Source of the DNA: Benincasa hispida
Taxonomy: Eukaryota; Streptophyta; Magnoliopsida; Cucurbitales; Cucurbitaceae
Assembly (NCBI RefSeq): GCF_009727055.1
Contig: NC_052355.1
Coordinates: forward strand, 5,646,183 to 5,710,182
DNA: 64,000 nucleotides
Direction of reading: 5' to 3'
Positions 33,676-45,372 of the stretch are shown here, piece by piece. Below the pieces are notes generated by a model. The model ran no database searches. It saw only the letters and a list, made by a program, of their open reading frames with translations, and was not told the origin of the DNA. Numbering within the stretch: position 1 is the stretch's first letter; each line of letters starts with the position of its first letter. Both the position numbers and the translations under genes were made by a program.

Positions 33676-35747
33676 TGGGAGATTGCTGGACATTGCTTAA
33701 TGAATAAAATAATTCTTATTTAATTCTGGCATTTACTCATATCCAATAAACAAAGCTCTTTGGTTATCTTATGTGAACTTAAGCATGTATATGTGATATA
33801 CAAGTGGATCATGCCTTAAGTGATACCTTAAATAGGTCTGTAGTATAAGGATTACGGTGGGATACCTAATCCTGATGACATTACGGATACAGCCCACTTT
33901 GTAGAGGCTTGCAAGTGTTGTAAACTACTACAGATAGTAGATCCTAACCATTCATGTGGAGACGTGCGAGCGGAGATGTCCTATACAAAGATTTTATACA
34001 AGACCTGGACCACGAGATGACTAGACTCTGTATATAACGCCAATGATACTAGAGACATACATCTCACCTAAATGACCATAGGTGACACGAACTCAATCCT
34101 AAGTGTTTTGGGAATTCATGCCTTTAAGGGCGGTCCTTTGATTAGTATGGGTGAAAGTAGCCAGATTGCCAACTGAACATGCCTACCTTTTTGGGGACTT
34201 ATCTGATCTGGGAGTTGGGAACTCAATCCACAAGATGGAATTCACTCCTTTCCCGAAGCAGGGATAAGTAGAGGGATTGCTTCCTTAAGGGCTGATTCAG
34301 GGGCTTCTCTTTGGAAGAGAAGACTCAGTCATAGTAGGACTATGACTTATGTTCATTAGAGGGATTAGTGGTACTTAAGAAGTTAGATGTAACTACAGGG
34401 GCATAACGGTTATTGGTCGAGCTGTACTTACGAGCGATCTGTGAAGGGTTATCGCACTGCTGATTGGTTAAGATGGACACATAATATATCTGTGGTAAGG
34501 AAAGTTCAGCTGTTTGTTTTTAGTGGAGTGCCTGGCAGTTAACGGATGGTAGATTCAGTGACTAAAAAGTTTAGTCAGTTATTCACGTACTGTTGGAGCT
34601 TCGAGCTACAGGTCTATAAGGTCCCCTTGGTAGCTCAATGGATTTAGTTGAGGATCAGTTCTTGGTGTTGATTTGAAATGTTCAACTTGACAAGAGGTAT
34701 TTTGATTATATATGGTATGATCAGTATGATGTATGAGATGCATCTAGTGGAGGGTTAATGTAAATGAGATTTACATTAAGTACGATGGAATAGAAAAAGA
34801 ACTATGATTTATATGTTTCATGAGATGAAATATTAAAACTATAGTTTATAAATATAGTATGATAAGTCGGTTATCAATTATATTTATAATAATATTAATT
34901 ATTGGATAATTAAATATTTTTCTCTAATAACCAATTGAGTGGGAGGTTATTGGTGGTTCATGGTAATCGTGAGATAAAAAGAAAATGATTTTCCTAATTT
35001 TAGTAAGGTTTTAGTAAGTTTTTGCAAAGGTTGAAAAATTGTTTTGACATTTCTCTCAGAAAAAGAATCTCATGGAACGAAAGCTGTCAAGTAAATACAA
35101 ATTTACTAAGCAGTAGCTTCAGCAAGCTAAACGATCATGTAGTGTTTGTAGGCGACAGACATACTAAGCGATGAGCTAAACGATCATTTAGCTTTTGCTA
35201 GACGATCACTTAGCTTTTGCTAAACGATTGGGCATCGACCTATACGATCGTTTTTTGTCTTTTCCCACTTGCCCAATCGTGTACATGATTGTTCATTCCT
35301 CCTTCGTCTACCTTAAACCAAGTCCAAACAAAGCCCACCCTTTGGATTCTCACACCGAGAATACCAAGGTAACCTTCTGGTGGTGTCATACTCAACTCTA
35401 CATCATCGAGGTTTTATGGAGGGCGTTCGTGTGCTGCTTGGGTTTTCGTAACCGAGGTGATCGCTGAGTTCGAGTGCGAAGTGTTCGTTCAGTGTTGCGG
35501 TCGTGTTGTTCGAGCATTCGAGGTTGCTGTGTTCAAGCGTTCATGATCGAGGAGTGTGGAGACGAGTTGACAAACGTTCATAGCTTTTCTCCTTGTTCAG
35601 TTGTTGTATCATGCTGTAATTTCTATGTTAATTGCATAACTGTATGTTTTGTTTATGACTGTAATTGTAATGTTCATACATGATTGTAATTTGGAATGAT
35701 CTATTATGGTGCTCATAGAAATCCTCGGATTTGATTTCCTTACAAAA
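33676..35747 (+). mobile_element. Copia LTR, nearly complete, solo
   Basis: The same subfamily as the solo LTR at 1,445-5,753, here without family X: ATTTACTCATATCCAATAAA (33,728) is the uninterrupted version of that insertion site. The first ~60 bp are altered (GTGGGAGATTGCTGGACATTG). An ACGATCG array is at 35,110-35,280 and the GGATTCTCACACCGAGAATACC site at 35,342. It separates the two halves of another LTR. Confidence 0.75.
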
Positions 35748-36453
35748 CTATAGATTATGAGTATATTATTTATTCGTAATTAAATCAATTATGGGATAAT
35801 TGGTTTCGGTCTTTTCTCCCAATAACCAATTTAGTAGGAAGTTGTGATTAGTTCTGGTAACTGATGGATAAAATGAAAATCGTTTTCATTTTTTTCACTA
35901 TGCGATCATTAAGTGATTGATAATCAGATGATCATAAGAGATAACTATACGATAGCTTGAGAGCATAAATGATCGTGCAACAAGTTTTCTATATGATAGA
36001 CACTTGTTTCGATCGAGTACTCAGTCTATACGATAGACTTTAGTCATCTCCCACTTACTCAATCGTCTATACGATCTGTTAATTCCTCCTACCCTCACCA
36101 AATCCATACAGAGCCCACAACTCCTAGATTCTCACACCGAGAATACCAAGGTAACCTATTGGTGGTGTCTATTTACTGCTCGAGAGTCAAGGGAGATTTG
36201 TTCTTGTTTGAGGAGATTGTTGAGGCGTGACGTTCGTGTTGGTGAACGATCTTGCTGTAAGATTGAGGGAACAAGAAGAAAAGTTCTTCAAGGGTAAGTT
36301 CTCTTGATCCTTAGTATTTTCCTTTTGAAGCATGCTTTATTTTAGAGTTTATGCATAACTATTACTGTTTGATTGTAAATGTGTATGTTCTATTACAATG
36401 GAGTTTGGAACGATCTCGCTTCCGCACACTGGTCTCTTTGGTAAGAGTTCCTT
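35748..36453 (+). mobile_element. Copia LTR fragment, second half
   Basis: Matches 13,436-14,148: same ACGATCG array, TCTCCCACTTACTC (36,048), GATTCTCACACCGAGAATACC (36,127), and LTR end GAGTTCCTTCA at 36,453. About 340 bp between this and the first half are missing. No primer site follows; minus-strand gypsy sequence starts instead. Confidence 0.75.
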
Positions 36454-37489
36454 CATTAATAAACTCGTGCACCACAGGAACATCTTCTTGTCCTAACTTC
36501 TTACCCTGTAAAACTTTTACATAAGCCAAATGCATTGTGCATCCCTTACTCAACAACTTCCTGGCCTTTACCACTGATATTATATAAGTAGGAAACGTTT
36601 TCCTTCTCCTGCAAACACTATCTCTATTCTGCCTGGTAATATAAAGATCACTTCCTTCTTATGACAATCAACAGATGCATGGAATTTAAACAGGAAATCC
36701 ATCCCTAGAATGAAATCAAATTCGAATAGTTCTAAAGGAATTAAATCAATCACCATGTTGTGTTCCTCAATCATAATCAATAGTTTCTATAATAGTCATT
36801 AACTATCAAAACATCACCAACAGTAGTAGAAATAACTACCTCTTCGGGCATTGTTTCTAGCATTCTATCAATGTTCAATGCAAACATGCTTGAAATAAAA
36901 TAATGGATTTCTCCTGGATCAAATAACACGTGATCGAGCCTATTAAGAATGAATATTGTACCAGTTACAGCAACTGGTGCATCTTTGACCTTTTGTAGTG
37001 TCATAGCATAAACCTTACCCTTCAGACAAAGTCATCCAACCTCATTCTTTTGTTTGGCACCACTAGTGCCCTCATCACTAACTGCACCAACCTGGGGTTG
37101 GCTCACTGTCTATGATATTGTCCTATGTTTAACCCGTGCTCCTAGAACTAACTGAGGACACCCCCTCTTATAATTCCCTGGCTGTCCGCACTGGTAGTAG
37201 ACATTCTACCCCTCAAAACATTGTCCTTAGTGATGTGTGCCAGAACTGGCACACTAGGGCTTCCTATCTATACTGCCAACAAACTCTCCTGTCTACCTTT
37301 ATCTAAATTCCCTAGCTGTCTGGCTTAATCTCCGTCTGCCCTCTTCTATTCACTTCTCGCTATACTAGCTTAAGAAGTCGTTTTTCCACTGATGTGGGGC
37401 TTAAAATCTATTCTGCCAGACACTCTTAGAGTAAATCTCCATTTGTCTCATTTAGAGACTTCTATGTCTCGTTTGTCCTTTATCAGACT
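36454..37489 (-). pseudogene. Gypsy gag-protease fragment
   Basis: Read on the minus strand from 37,489: a degenerate zinc knuckle YYQCGQPGNYKRGC (37,150-37,200; the histidine reads N). Then the protease, 37,004-36,777, HVLFDPGEIHYFISSMFALN, with the active-site D-S/T-G altered to D-P-G. It continues at 36,780-36,580, LELFEFDFILGMDFLFKFHA, and a linker KARKLLSKGCTMHLAYVKV. Homologous to G1 25,640-26,360. Bounded on both sides by copia LTR pieces without polypurine tract or primer site. Confidence 0.85.
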
Positions 37490-37920
37490 TGTTGGGGTTG
37501 ATGCCCAAAATCTCATAGGGTTCTATAGTTTGTAATTGTAATGTACAAACATTTTATTTATGTAACAAAATATATGATGTTTTATTTCAAATTAGTTGCA
37601 TTAACTACAAACCAATAAACTAACGTCCAGGGTTATCTTTTAGCTTAAATTTGTATGCAGAGACATACGAGTGGATCATATTTAATTGATAACTTAAATG
37701 GTATGTAGTAGATGGATAAGGTTGGATACCTTATCTTAGTGACACTACAAGTATGGCCCGCTTTATAGGTGTTACAATTTTAAAGTGTTACAAATGATCT
37801 GATTCTAGTAATTCATGTGGAGACATGTGAGTGCGGATATTCTATAGAAATGAGTTTGTATAAGATCGAACCACAAAATGTTTAGTCTCCTTATATAATG
37901 TTGTTCATAATAGAGACTTA
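37490..37920 (+). mobile_element. Copia LTR 5' part
   Basis: Starts TGTTGGGGTTGATGCCC at 37,490 and follows the copia LTR through CTTATATAATGTTG (37,890), then is replaced near 37,921. No polypurine tract precedes it, so this is a fragment, not an element boundary I can trust. Confidence 0.7.
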
Positions 37921-38924
37921 TGTTAGCTCTATGCTTCTTGGTTTTTTTGCAATTTAGCGTTGCAACGCTGGCCTTGGTGTCACGACGCTACCCTGCAACT
38001 ATAAATAGTTTTCTATCATTTTTGCTGAAGGGGAGGAAGCACGATTTCGATGGAGGCTAGAATTTCTCTCTGTATCAATTAGTCTCTATGGTAATTTTGT
38101 TTCCTACTTAGATTAGATTTTGATTTCTTTTTTTATTTGTAATCAATAACTTGTAATTCTTCATGAATTTTTCTATGGATTTATGAAGTAATTCCATCAT
38201 GTTTCTATTTCAAGAGTTCTTGCAAATTATTTTGAGTTTTCAGCTTTTCTTTATCATTAGCAATCTGAATTTAAGCATCCTTGAATCTGAGTTTAGTTCT
38301 TGAAGCATGTTGAATGATCTATTTCTTTAGCATGTTTAGCCTAGAATCTTGGTTTTGTCACATTCACTCATGATTGAATACGTTGCTTTAATGTGATCGA
38401 TAGAATGTCTAGCCAAGGTCTCCAAGAGGCAATAGTAATTGTGTGTTGAATGGCTGAGTAACCTAGGATGCACTAATTACTAGATTTGAAAAAAAATTCG
38501 GTTAATTGAGTAAGCTATCTTAATAATTAATCGACGCAATTGAATCCTAGAACTTAATGCTCATGTTTTCTCTTCTATATGACCGCTAAGGAACCCGATA
38601 AAGGTAGAAGCATGTAGATAGATTAGGGTTAGGGCTATCCTACCTTAATCGTCGAATAGGACACTTTCTTGACTAGGTTATGCTAGTTGTCCACCTTTGT
38701 AGAGACTAGTTTAATCTAGATTAAGTAAATAGTTGCGTGCTTAATTCGATTATGGATTAAATTTGTAGAATTCAATGATGAGAATTGCAATGAATGTCTA
38801 ATTTGGATTAGAAGCAAGATTGTTCAAAACTTGGTTACAACTATCCTTTATCTTCTTATTTTTAGCATGTTTCTTGTTTTAATAAAAACAAAAACCCACC
38901 GTTTTATAACTTGTCTAATTTGGC
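37921..38924. other. LTR-like non-coding segment, unassigned
   Basis: No ORF. Contains a CG-containing block (GCGTTGCAACGC at 37,958; GTCACGACGC near 37,979) directly before CTATAAATAG at 37,999, then AT-rich text. Similar in layout to the minus strand of 9,100-9,990. I think it is the LTR of another retroelement family, but ends and target duplication were not found. Confidence 0.4.
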
Positions 38925-40544
38925 TTGTGTTGATAAAATATGTTAGATTGCGTCCAAAAAACATAAAGTTCATAACATTGCGGTTCCATGCATTCATTGG
39001 ATAGAAATAGTTATTTTTTGTATTTTTATGTAGAATATACGTTGACGCAAGGCGAAAAGCTCGATCACAAGAAATCAACGAACGAGTGCAGCATTACCGC
39101 AAGGCTTTGTGGTGATTTGTGTTCACATACATCTTCTCAAGAAGGATTTCCGCATAGAGCCAACGCAACTTGGTGGGTGCATCTGGGTGAAAGGCATAAT
39201 AATCACGATTGGACAGAAAGCTGATGATGGTCGAATCCGATGTAAGTTGACAAGCTGCTAACGATAACAAGTACATTTAGCTTTTCGGTGGAAAATATTC
39301 GGCGCATCAGTCAGAGAATTAAAGCCATCCCATCTGTGCAATCATAAGAGAGAAGCCACCCTTCACCCCAAAGTTCTATAAATATCGAAGGCATCCTTCA
39401 GAAAAGGGGTTCACGAGTTCAAATTCTTAGATAAATTCTCCGTCGCTTTAGCCGTGTTCATAGTTTTCTTTTATTTTTAAGGCGGAGCAAGAGAAGAGTA
39501 GAGACAACCGGAAGATCGCTCAGGGAAACTCGAGAGAGAACCCGGAGGCATAGAAAGTTAGGAGAGTGGGCGACCTTTGCGAGAGCGAGATTATCTTTTG
39601 AACACGAGTAGAAAGATAGTGTAAAAGCCTTGGAAGCAAGAGATTACTACCAGGCTCTTTATTCTCTTCTTGCATTGTTATTTTGTACTTCAACTTTATA
39701 TTTATACAATGGATGTTTTTATTCTACATCTATTCACTCTCTTAGCACGCATGAGTAGCTAAACTTATCGAATGGGTTGAGAACAACTAAGCTAACATGA
39801 CCTAAGATCTTCATCGCATGCGATTATCTTGTTTTATGTTGTGCCTAACATCCCTTTAGAGCTACTCGAGAGAGAGTCTAAAGAAAGAACCTGAGACTTG
39901 AGAGAGCTAGGTTAGAATCTATTCGAGAGAGCAAGATTAGATCTTCATAAACAAGAGATAGGGACTTAGAGATAAGCTTTATTTCTCAACCTTCATCGCA
40001 TGCATCCTAGAGATAGGTATGATATTATGTGGTTGCCTTGTTTGCGTGTGTGTCATTTTGTCATCACATAAATAAGAATAAAGGCTTATGTGTAGGTCTT
40101 ATAGACTTATCACATATATCACATGCGTTCTAGCATTAGAAGCCGTAGCATTTGCATCGAGAGATGGTTTACTATTGTATGTGTGTTGCATGATCGCATA
40201 ATATGAACGCATTCTAGGAAGTGTTAGCCGAAACCCTTCTCAACCCGTTCACCGCATACTCATCGCATCTTCTGTTTATCAACTCTTTTCGAACTTTGCC
40301 GCATTTGTTTATTTTTATTACCGCAAACAACATTCCCAACAACTGCTTGATGTATTTGGTTACCGCAAAGTCTTCTGAGAAATTACCACCGCATATTGTT
40401 TTCCCAAGTCCCTAAGTTCGACCCTGGACTTACCAGGAAACTTAGTGGGGTTTACACTTGGATTCCACTGAGAAAACTTGAGTGCTCAACGCATTTTCAT
40501 CATCGCATTTCATCCATAATTCCACATCATAAAATAACGCATCA
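38925..40544 (+). mobile_element. Family X element, third copy
   Basis: From GTTGATAAAATATGTTAG to AACGCATCA at 40,544. CTATAAATA at 39,376. It keeps intact the site where G1 sits in the second copy (GGTGGGTGCATCTGGGTGAA, 39,171), i.e. a natural empty site. The 5' terminal hairpin is missing, so the start is truncated. Confidence 0.7.
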
Positions 40545-42057
40545 GTATACGATCGAGTAAGTGGGAGATGAATATTGTCTATCGTATAGACGATGTACTC
40601 GATCGTTTAAAAGATGAAGCCTATCATATAGACTTTGCTACTCGATCGTGTAGCAATGATTAAGCAAGTAACTATCATATAGTAAACTCGTAGCTCTATC
40701 GTGTATGCTCTCTATGATATCGCTTAGTAAATCATTTTTTACTTGATAGCCTTTTGTGAGCTTATTCTAAATGAATCATCAACTGAATTTTGGAAAATCA
40801 TTTTTCTTTTATCTCACAGTTACCATAAAACTTTCAATAACCTCCCACTCAATTCGGTTATTAGAGAAAAAGAATAATTAATTGTCATATAATTAATATG
40901 TTATAAATAAATACAATTACCAACTTATCATATTATATTTATAACCTATAGTTTTAATACTTCATCATATGAAACATATAAACCATAGTTCTTTTTCTAT
41001 TTTTTTGTATTTAATATAAATCATATTTATATTAATTCCTCCAATATCTAATACATCATATCAATTTTATCCCATATAATTGAATTTGTTTTTGTTAATT
41101 AGAACACTTCAAATTAACCCAAAATCTTATTCTCAACTTGAACCCATTGAGCTACCAAGGGGACCTCATGGACCTGTAGCTTGAAGTTCCAACGGTATGT
41201 GAATAACTGGTTAAACTGTTTAATCACAAGATCCACCATCCGACAATTGCACTCTTCGCACTACAGATATATTTATGTGTCCATATGACCAATCCACAGT
41301 GCGATGACCCTTCACAAATCGGTCATAAGTACAACTGGGCCAATTCACCGTTTTGCCCTGTGTAGTTACATCTAACTCCTTAAGTACCACTAATTCCTCT
41401 AATGAACAATTAGTCCATGGATCCTACTATGACTAAATCCTCTCGGGCTACGAGAGGGTGTGCCACTATTTCAAGACCCGGAATCAGCCTTAAGGGAGTA
41501 ATTTATATACTTACCCTATTTTGGGGGAGGAGTGGATTCCGTCTTGTGTGCTGAGTTCCCAGCTCCCCAATCAGACGAATCCTCAAAATGCTAGGCTTTA
41601 TTGAGTTAACATACAATCAAAGGACCGCCCTCATAGGCAGGAGATTCCAACTCACACAAGGTTATATGTCATGTCACATATGGTCATTTCAGTGAAATGT
41701 AAGACTCAATTATCAATGGCGTATATAAAGAGACTAATCATTTTGTGGTCCGATCTTATACAAACTCTTTGTATGAGATACCCCTGTCGCATGTCTCCAT
41801 ATGAATGGTCAGGATCAGACCATTTGTAGCACTTTACAACACTTGTAATATCTACAAAGCGGGTCGTATCCATAGGTGTAAACAGGATAAGGTATCCCTC
41901 CTTTAATCCATGCTTAAGTTACATGAAATAACCACGGATCTTAGTTTATTGGATTTAAGTAGATGCTTATAAAATAAAATTCATTTTATTAATAACAATA
42001 TGTGTAATGTTTACAAACTACGAGACCACTGAGAGAATTAGGACACCAGTCCCAACA
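40545..42057 (-). repeat. Copia C LTR (inverted)
   Basis: On the minus strand it begins TGTTGGGACTGGTGTCC at 42,057, right after a polypurine tract, and runs to the X copy at 40,544, so it is the element's 3' LTR, truncated at its far end. Contains an inverted ACGATCG array at 40,548-40,740 and GTAAGTGGGAGATG at 40,558 (the reverse of the TCTCCCACTT box). Confidence 0.8.
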
Positions 42058-42180
42058 ATTCCCACTTGTCCTAATGACCGGGAGGACTAATGTACAATAC
42101 AAAAAATAGTACAATATAAAATAAACTAGGGCATACTCTATACCAGTATCATCTCCCACTTGCCTTAGACAAGGTGCCGC
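42058..42180 (-). promoter_or_regulatory. Copia C doubled polypurine tract
   Basis: Minus strand: GCAAGTGGGAGATGATAC near 42,160-42,145 and ACAAGTGGGAAT at 42,069-42,058, the latter touching the LTR start. Same doubled arrangement as copia A and B. Confidence 0.75.
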
Positions 42181-43204
42181 ATGTCTGTAGACCCAGACTC
42201 TCCAGATGACCGTCGAACACTTTAGCCGTGAGAGCCTTTGTAAATAGATCAGCAATGTTGTGCTTCGACGCGATCTTTGTGACTATCACATAACCGCAAT
42301 GCACAATCTCCCTGAACAATATACTTCCGTTCAATATGCTTGCCTCTTCAGTGACTCCGAGTGTGATCGACAAAGACATATTTGGAACAACTTCCAAATC
42401 CGTAAGGAACTTCCTAAGCCAGACAACCTCTTTAGCAGCTTCACCAGCAGCTACATATTCGACTTCCATAGTGGAGTCCGTGATGCATCCTTACTTGATG
42501 CTTCACCAAACTATAGCCCTTCCATTCAGAGTGAACACTGACCCTATGTCGATTTTCGAGAATCACTATCAGTCTTAAAGTTAGAGTTTGTGTATCCTGT
42601 AAGGATCAAATCCTTATCTCTATACACAAGCACATAGTCCCTCGTTCTCCGAAGATACTTGAGGATCGTTTTGACCATCGTCCAGTGATCTAATCCTGGA
42701 TTGGACTGATATCGATTGACAATCCCTACCGCATAGCAAATATCAGTTCTAGTACATAACATTGCATACATGAGGCTACCAACAGCTGATGCATAGGGAA
42801 TCCATCTCATTTCCTCAACCTCTTGAGATGTCTTTGGACATTGCTCCTTAGACCAAAAAAAATTCCATGCCTGAATGGTGATAAACCCCTCTTGGAATTC
42901 TGCATCGACTACTTGATCAACATCTTGTCAATGTACGATGCCTGAGACAAGGCCAACCTTTTGTTCTTACGATCCCTAAGGATATGTATTCCTAGAACAA
43001 ACTGTGCTTCTCCTAAATCATTCATTTAAAAATGGGTGGCTAGCCATTTCTTAATGTCAGTCAGAAAACCTACATTATTCTCAATGAGTAGGATATCATC
43101 TACATACAGCACTAGGAAAGCTACTGAGCTGTTGATGATTTTCTTGTAAACACAAGGCTCATCAACATTCTGATCAAAGCCAAATGATTTGATCACACTA
43201 ATTC
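42145..43204 (-). pseudogene. Copia C reverse transcriptase C-part and RNase H
   Basis: Minus strand from 43,204: a Q-N-V-D-E-P-C-V-Y-K segment, LVLYVDDILL (43,115-43,085; Y-V-D-D intact), YIDKMLIK near 42,925, then WIPYASAVGSLMYAMLCTRT to TGYTNSNFKTDSDSR (42,810-42,544). RNase H follows (42,469-42,149): EVEYVAAGEAAKEVVWLRKF and VTKIASKHNIADLFTKALT. The segment between about 42,400 and 42,300 is shifted, losing the Y-C-D-N block. The N-terminal half of RT and everything upstream is missing at the 43,204 junction. Confidence 0.88.
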
Positions 43205-43209
43205 CTAAT

Positions 43210-43782
43210 GTTTGCTCTTATGGTGGTTTGTCCTTCTATTCCAGCTCCAAACGCCTCTCAAAATGTTCCGCAGGCGTATGAGTGATGGACACAAGCAAAC
43301 GAGAAGGCCTGAGCCTATATCTTGGCTTGTCTTAGTGATGTGTTGGCCAAGAAGCATGAGCCCATGGTCTCAGCAGGTGAGATCATAGAGTCCCTGCGGG
43401 GGATGCACGGACAACCGTCTTGATAGCTCAAGCATGAGGCTCTAAAAAACATCTTGAACTTCAAAATCAAGGAAGCCATATCTATTCGTGAACATATGCT
43501 TAACATGATGGTCCACTTTAACATGGCGGAGATGAATGGGTCTAGAATCGATGAAGGCAGTCAGGTTACCATAATCTTGCATTCTATGCCAGAGAGCTTC
43601 CTTCACTTTGTTAGCAATGAAATTCTTAACAAAGTGGAATATACCCTTACAAATCCCCTTAACGAGTTGCAGACATACCAATATTTACTTAAAAGTAAGG
43701 AGAGGAAAAGGGGTGAGGCAAATGTTGCTTCATCTTCTAGGACGTTCCATCAAGGTTTAACCTCAAGGATGAAGTCTGCACC
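43210..43782 (+). pseudogene. Copia B gag, first part
   Basis: CPSIPAPNASQNVPQAYE then a stop; AYILACLSDVLAKKHEPMVS follows, with another stop near 43,424. The long open part from 43,454 gives KEAISIREHMLNMMVHFNMA, ILHSMPESFLHFVSNEIL and LTNPLNELQTYQYLLK. It is interrupted at 43,783 by G2 after the codons for MKSAP. Homologous to copia A 16,890-17,270 but with the second half of gag retained. Confidence 0.88.
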
Positions 43783-44639
43783 TGTAAAACCCGAACCCTA
43801 ATTAAGTAAGAGTAAGTAATGAGATGTCTCCTAATGAGTTAAATGAAGCCATGTTTTAGGAGGGTTAGAGGATGAAAGGAAGAAGAAATAAGCTCGTGTG
43901 TAGCTAAGTGTAAACCCCGAATTCTAAGTTCCTAAACAAGTATGTTTAGCCAAAGGAATGATATATTAAATATTTAATAGTGAAAATTCATGTTATTTAT
44001 AGAAGTTGTGGAGAAAGGAAAAGAAAAATATATTAAATAAGAAAACTCATTTATTGGTTTGGCACGTGGCGGTTAATCCTTGAATTCGGGAGGCGGCAGG
44101 AAGATTAAAAGGAAGAGGAACTTTGAAAGCTTGGTTTTGGCAATCTACATGAGCAAATTTATTGAAATCGGGGTCATTTGGAAGCTGGGAGAAATTCGTT
44201 TTCAAAGTTGTCTTGCCAGAGAAAGATTGCAGGAGAAGAAGAACAGAAAGTGATGAAATTACAGAAGAGATAGAATCTCAGGTTAATCAGGGCCCGAGGT
44301 GAAGATTGGAAGCTCTAGGCCAAACTATAAGGAATTTTTTACTAAAATTTTAAGGTAATAAGTTTACTCAATTTTAAACATGTTTGTAGAAGGAAGTTTC
44401 TTCAAACGAGGTCTGGATTTTAAGTTATGAATTTTTCAATTTGTAACAGAGAATCTGTACATAAGCAGACAGCTGCTTGGAAAGAACAAGCAAACAACTC
44501 ACCGTGGAGATTATAGCGAGATTTTGTGATGAGGATCTCGCTAATGAAGGAAATATTGCTAATTTTGTGATGAGGATCTCGCTCTAGAAGGGAATCTCGC
44601 TAGAAATTGGGCTGAATCTCGTTAGAAAGGTGAGTATCG

Positions 44640-44750
44640 CTAGGATGAAAGGATGTCGCTCATGAGGATCTCCCTCATGAGAAGGATCTCGCTCATGAGG
44701 ATCTCGCTCATAAGGATCTTGCTCATGAGAAGAATTCACTCATGATGAGT
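44640..44750 (+). repeat. 15-bp GAGGATCTCGCTCAT repeats
   Basis: About five to six degenerate head-to-tail copies (GAGGATCTCCCTCAT, AAGGATCTCGCTCAT, AAGGATCTTGCTCAT...). The G1 3' LTR has about three and its 5' LTR one. Confidence 0.75.
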
Positions 44751-45180
44751 ATCTCGCTGGTAAAACTGTCTTTGATGATGAAAGTTCTATTTGAGGTATT
44801 TTGCTAGGAATTCTAAGTAGTTTAACCGAGAATTATGTCATTTCAGGCCAAGAAGAACTAGGAGAGGCATGTAACCCATTAAGAGGCCAACGAGCTGTGA
44901 GTGACTATGTGATTAATTGATGTTTTAATGATTTAGAAACCATGCTTTCCTTGAAGTTATTTCTCATGCTAAATGTTAGAAACTATGGTTTCTTTGAATA
45001 TATTCCTCATGCTAAGTAAAGCATGTTTTCCATGGAATTGACATGATTTAAATATGTTATCTTGTCCAAATACTTACAGTATGTTTAAGTAACTCCATTT
45101 TTATGATGAACTAGTATGATGATTTGAGCATTAAGCCTTAGTGTTCAACTAAATGTTTATGACTAGTTTTACTTAAAACG

Positions 45181-45372
45181 TGATACCGAAGGACATTTGA
45201 GAAGGTATTCGCCCAATCAGATACCGAAGGACATTTGAGAAGGTATTTGACCAACTTGGTACCGAAGGACATTCGAGAAGGTACCAAACCAACTTGATAC
45301 CGAAGGACATTTGAGAAGGTATCTTAGTAGCTCGATACTGAAGGACATTTGAGAAGGTATCTGAGCAGATGT
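45181..45372 (+). repeat. 38-bp minisatellite in G2
   Basis: Five head-to-tail copies of a 38-39-bp unit with the core GATACCGAAGGACATTTGAG followed by AAGGTAT. The third copy carries GGTACCG...GGTACC. The G1 LTRs hold the unit once (23,619 and 30,589). Confidence 0.85.

Noticed and set aside
37921..38924. Promoter of a host gene (CTATAAATAG after a CG-containing block)
   Set aside because: No ORF follows, and a similar layout is seen on the minus strand near 9,100-9,990. LTR debris is the simpler reading.
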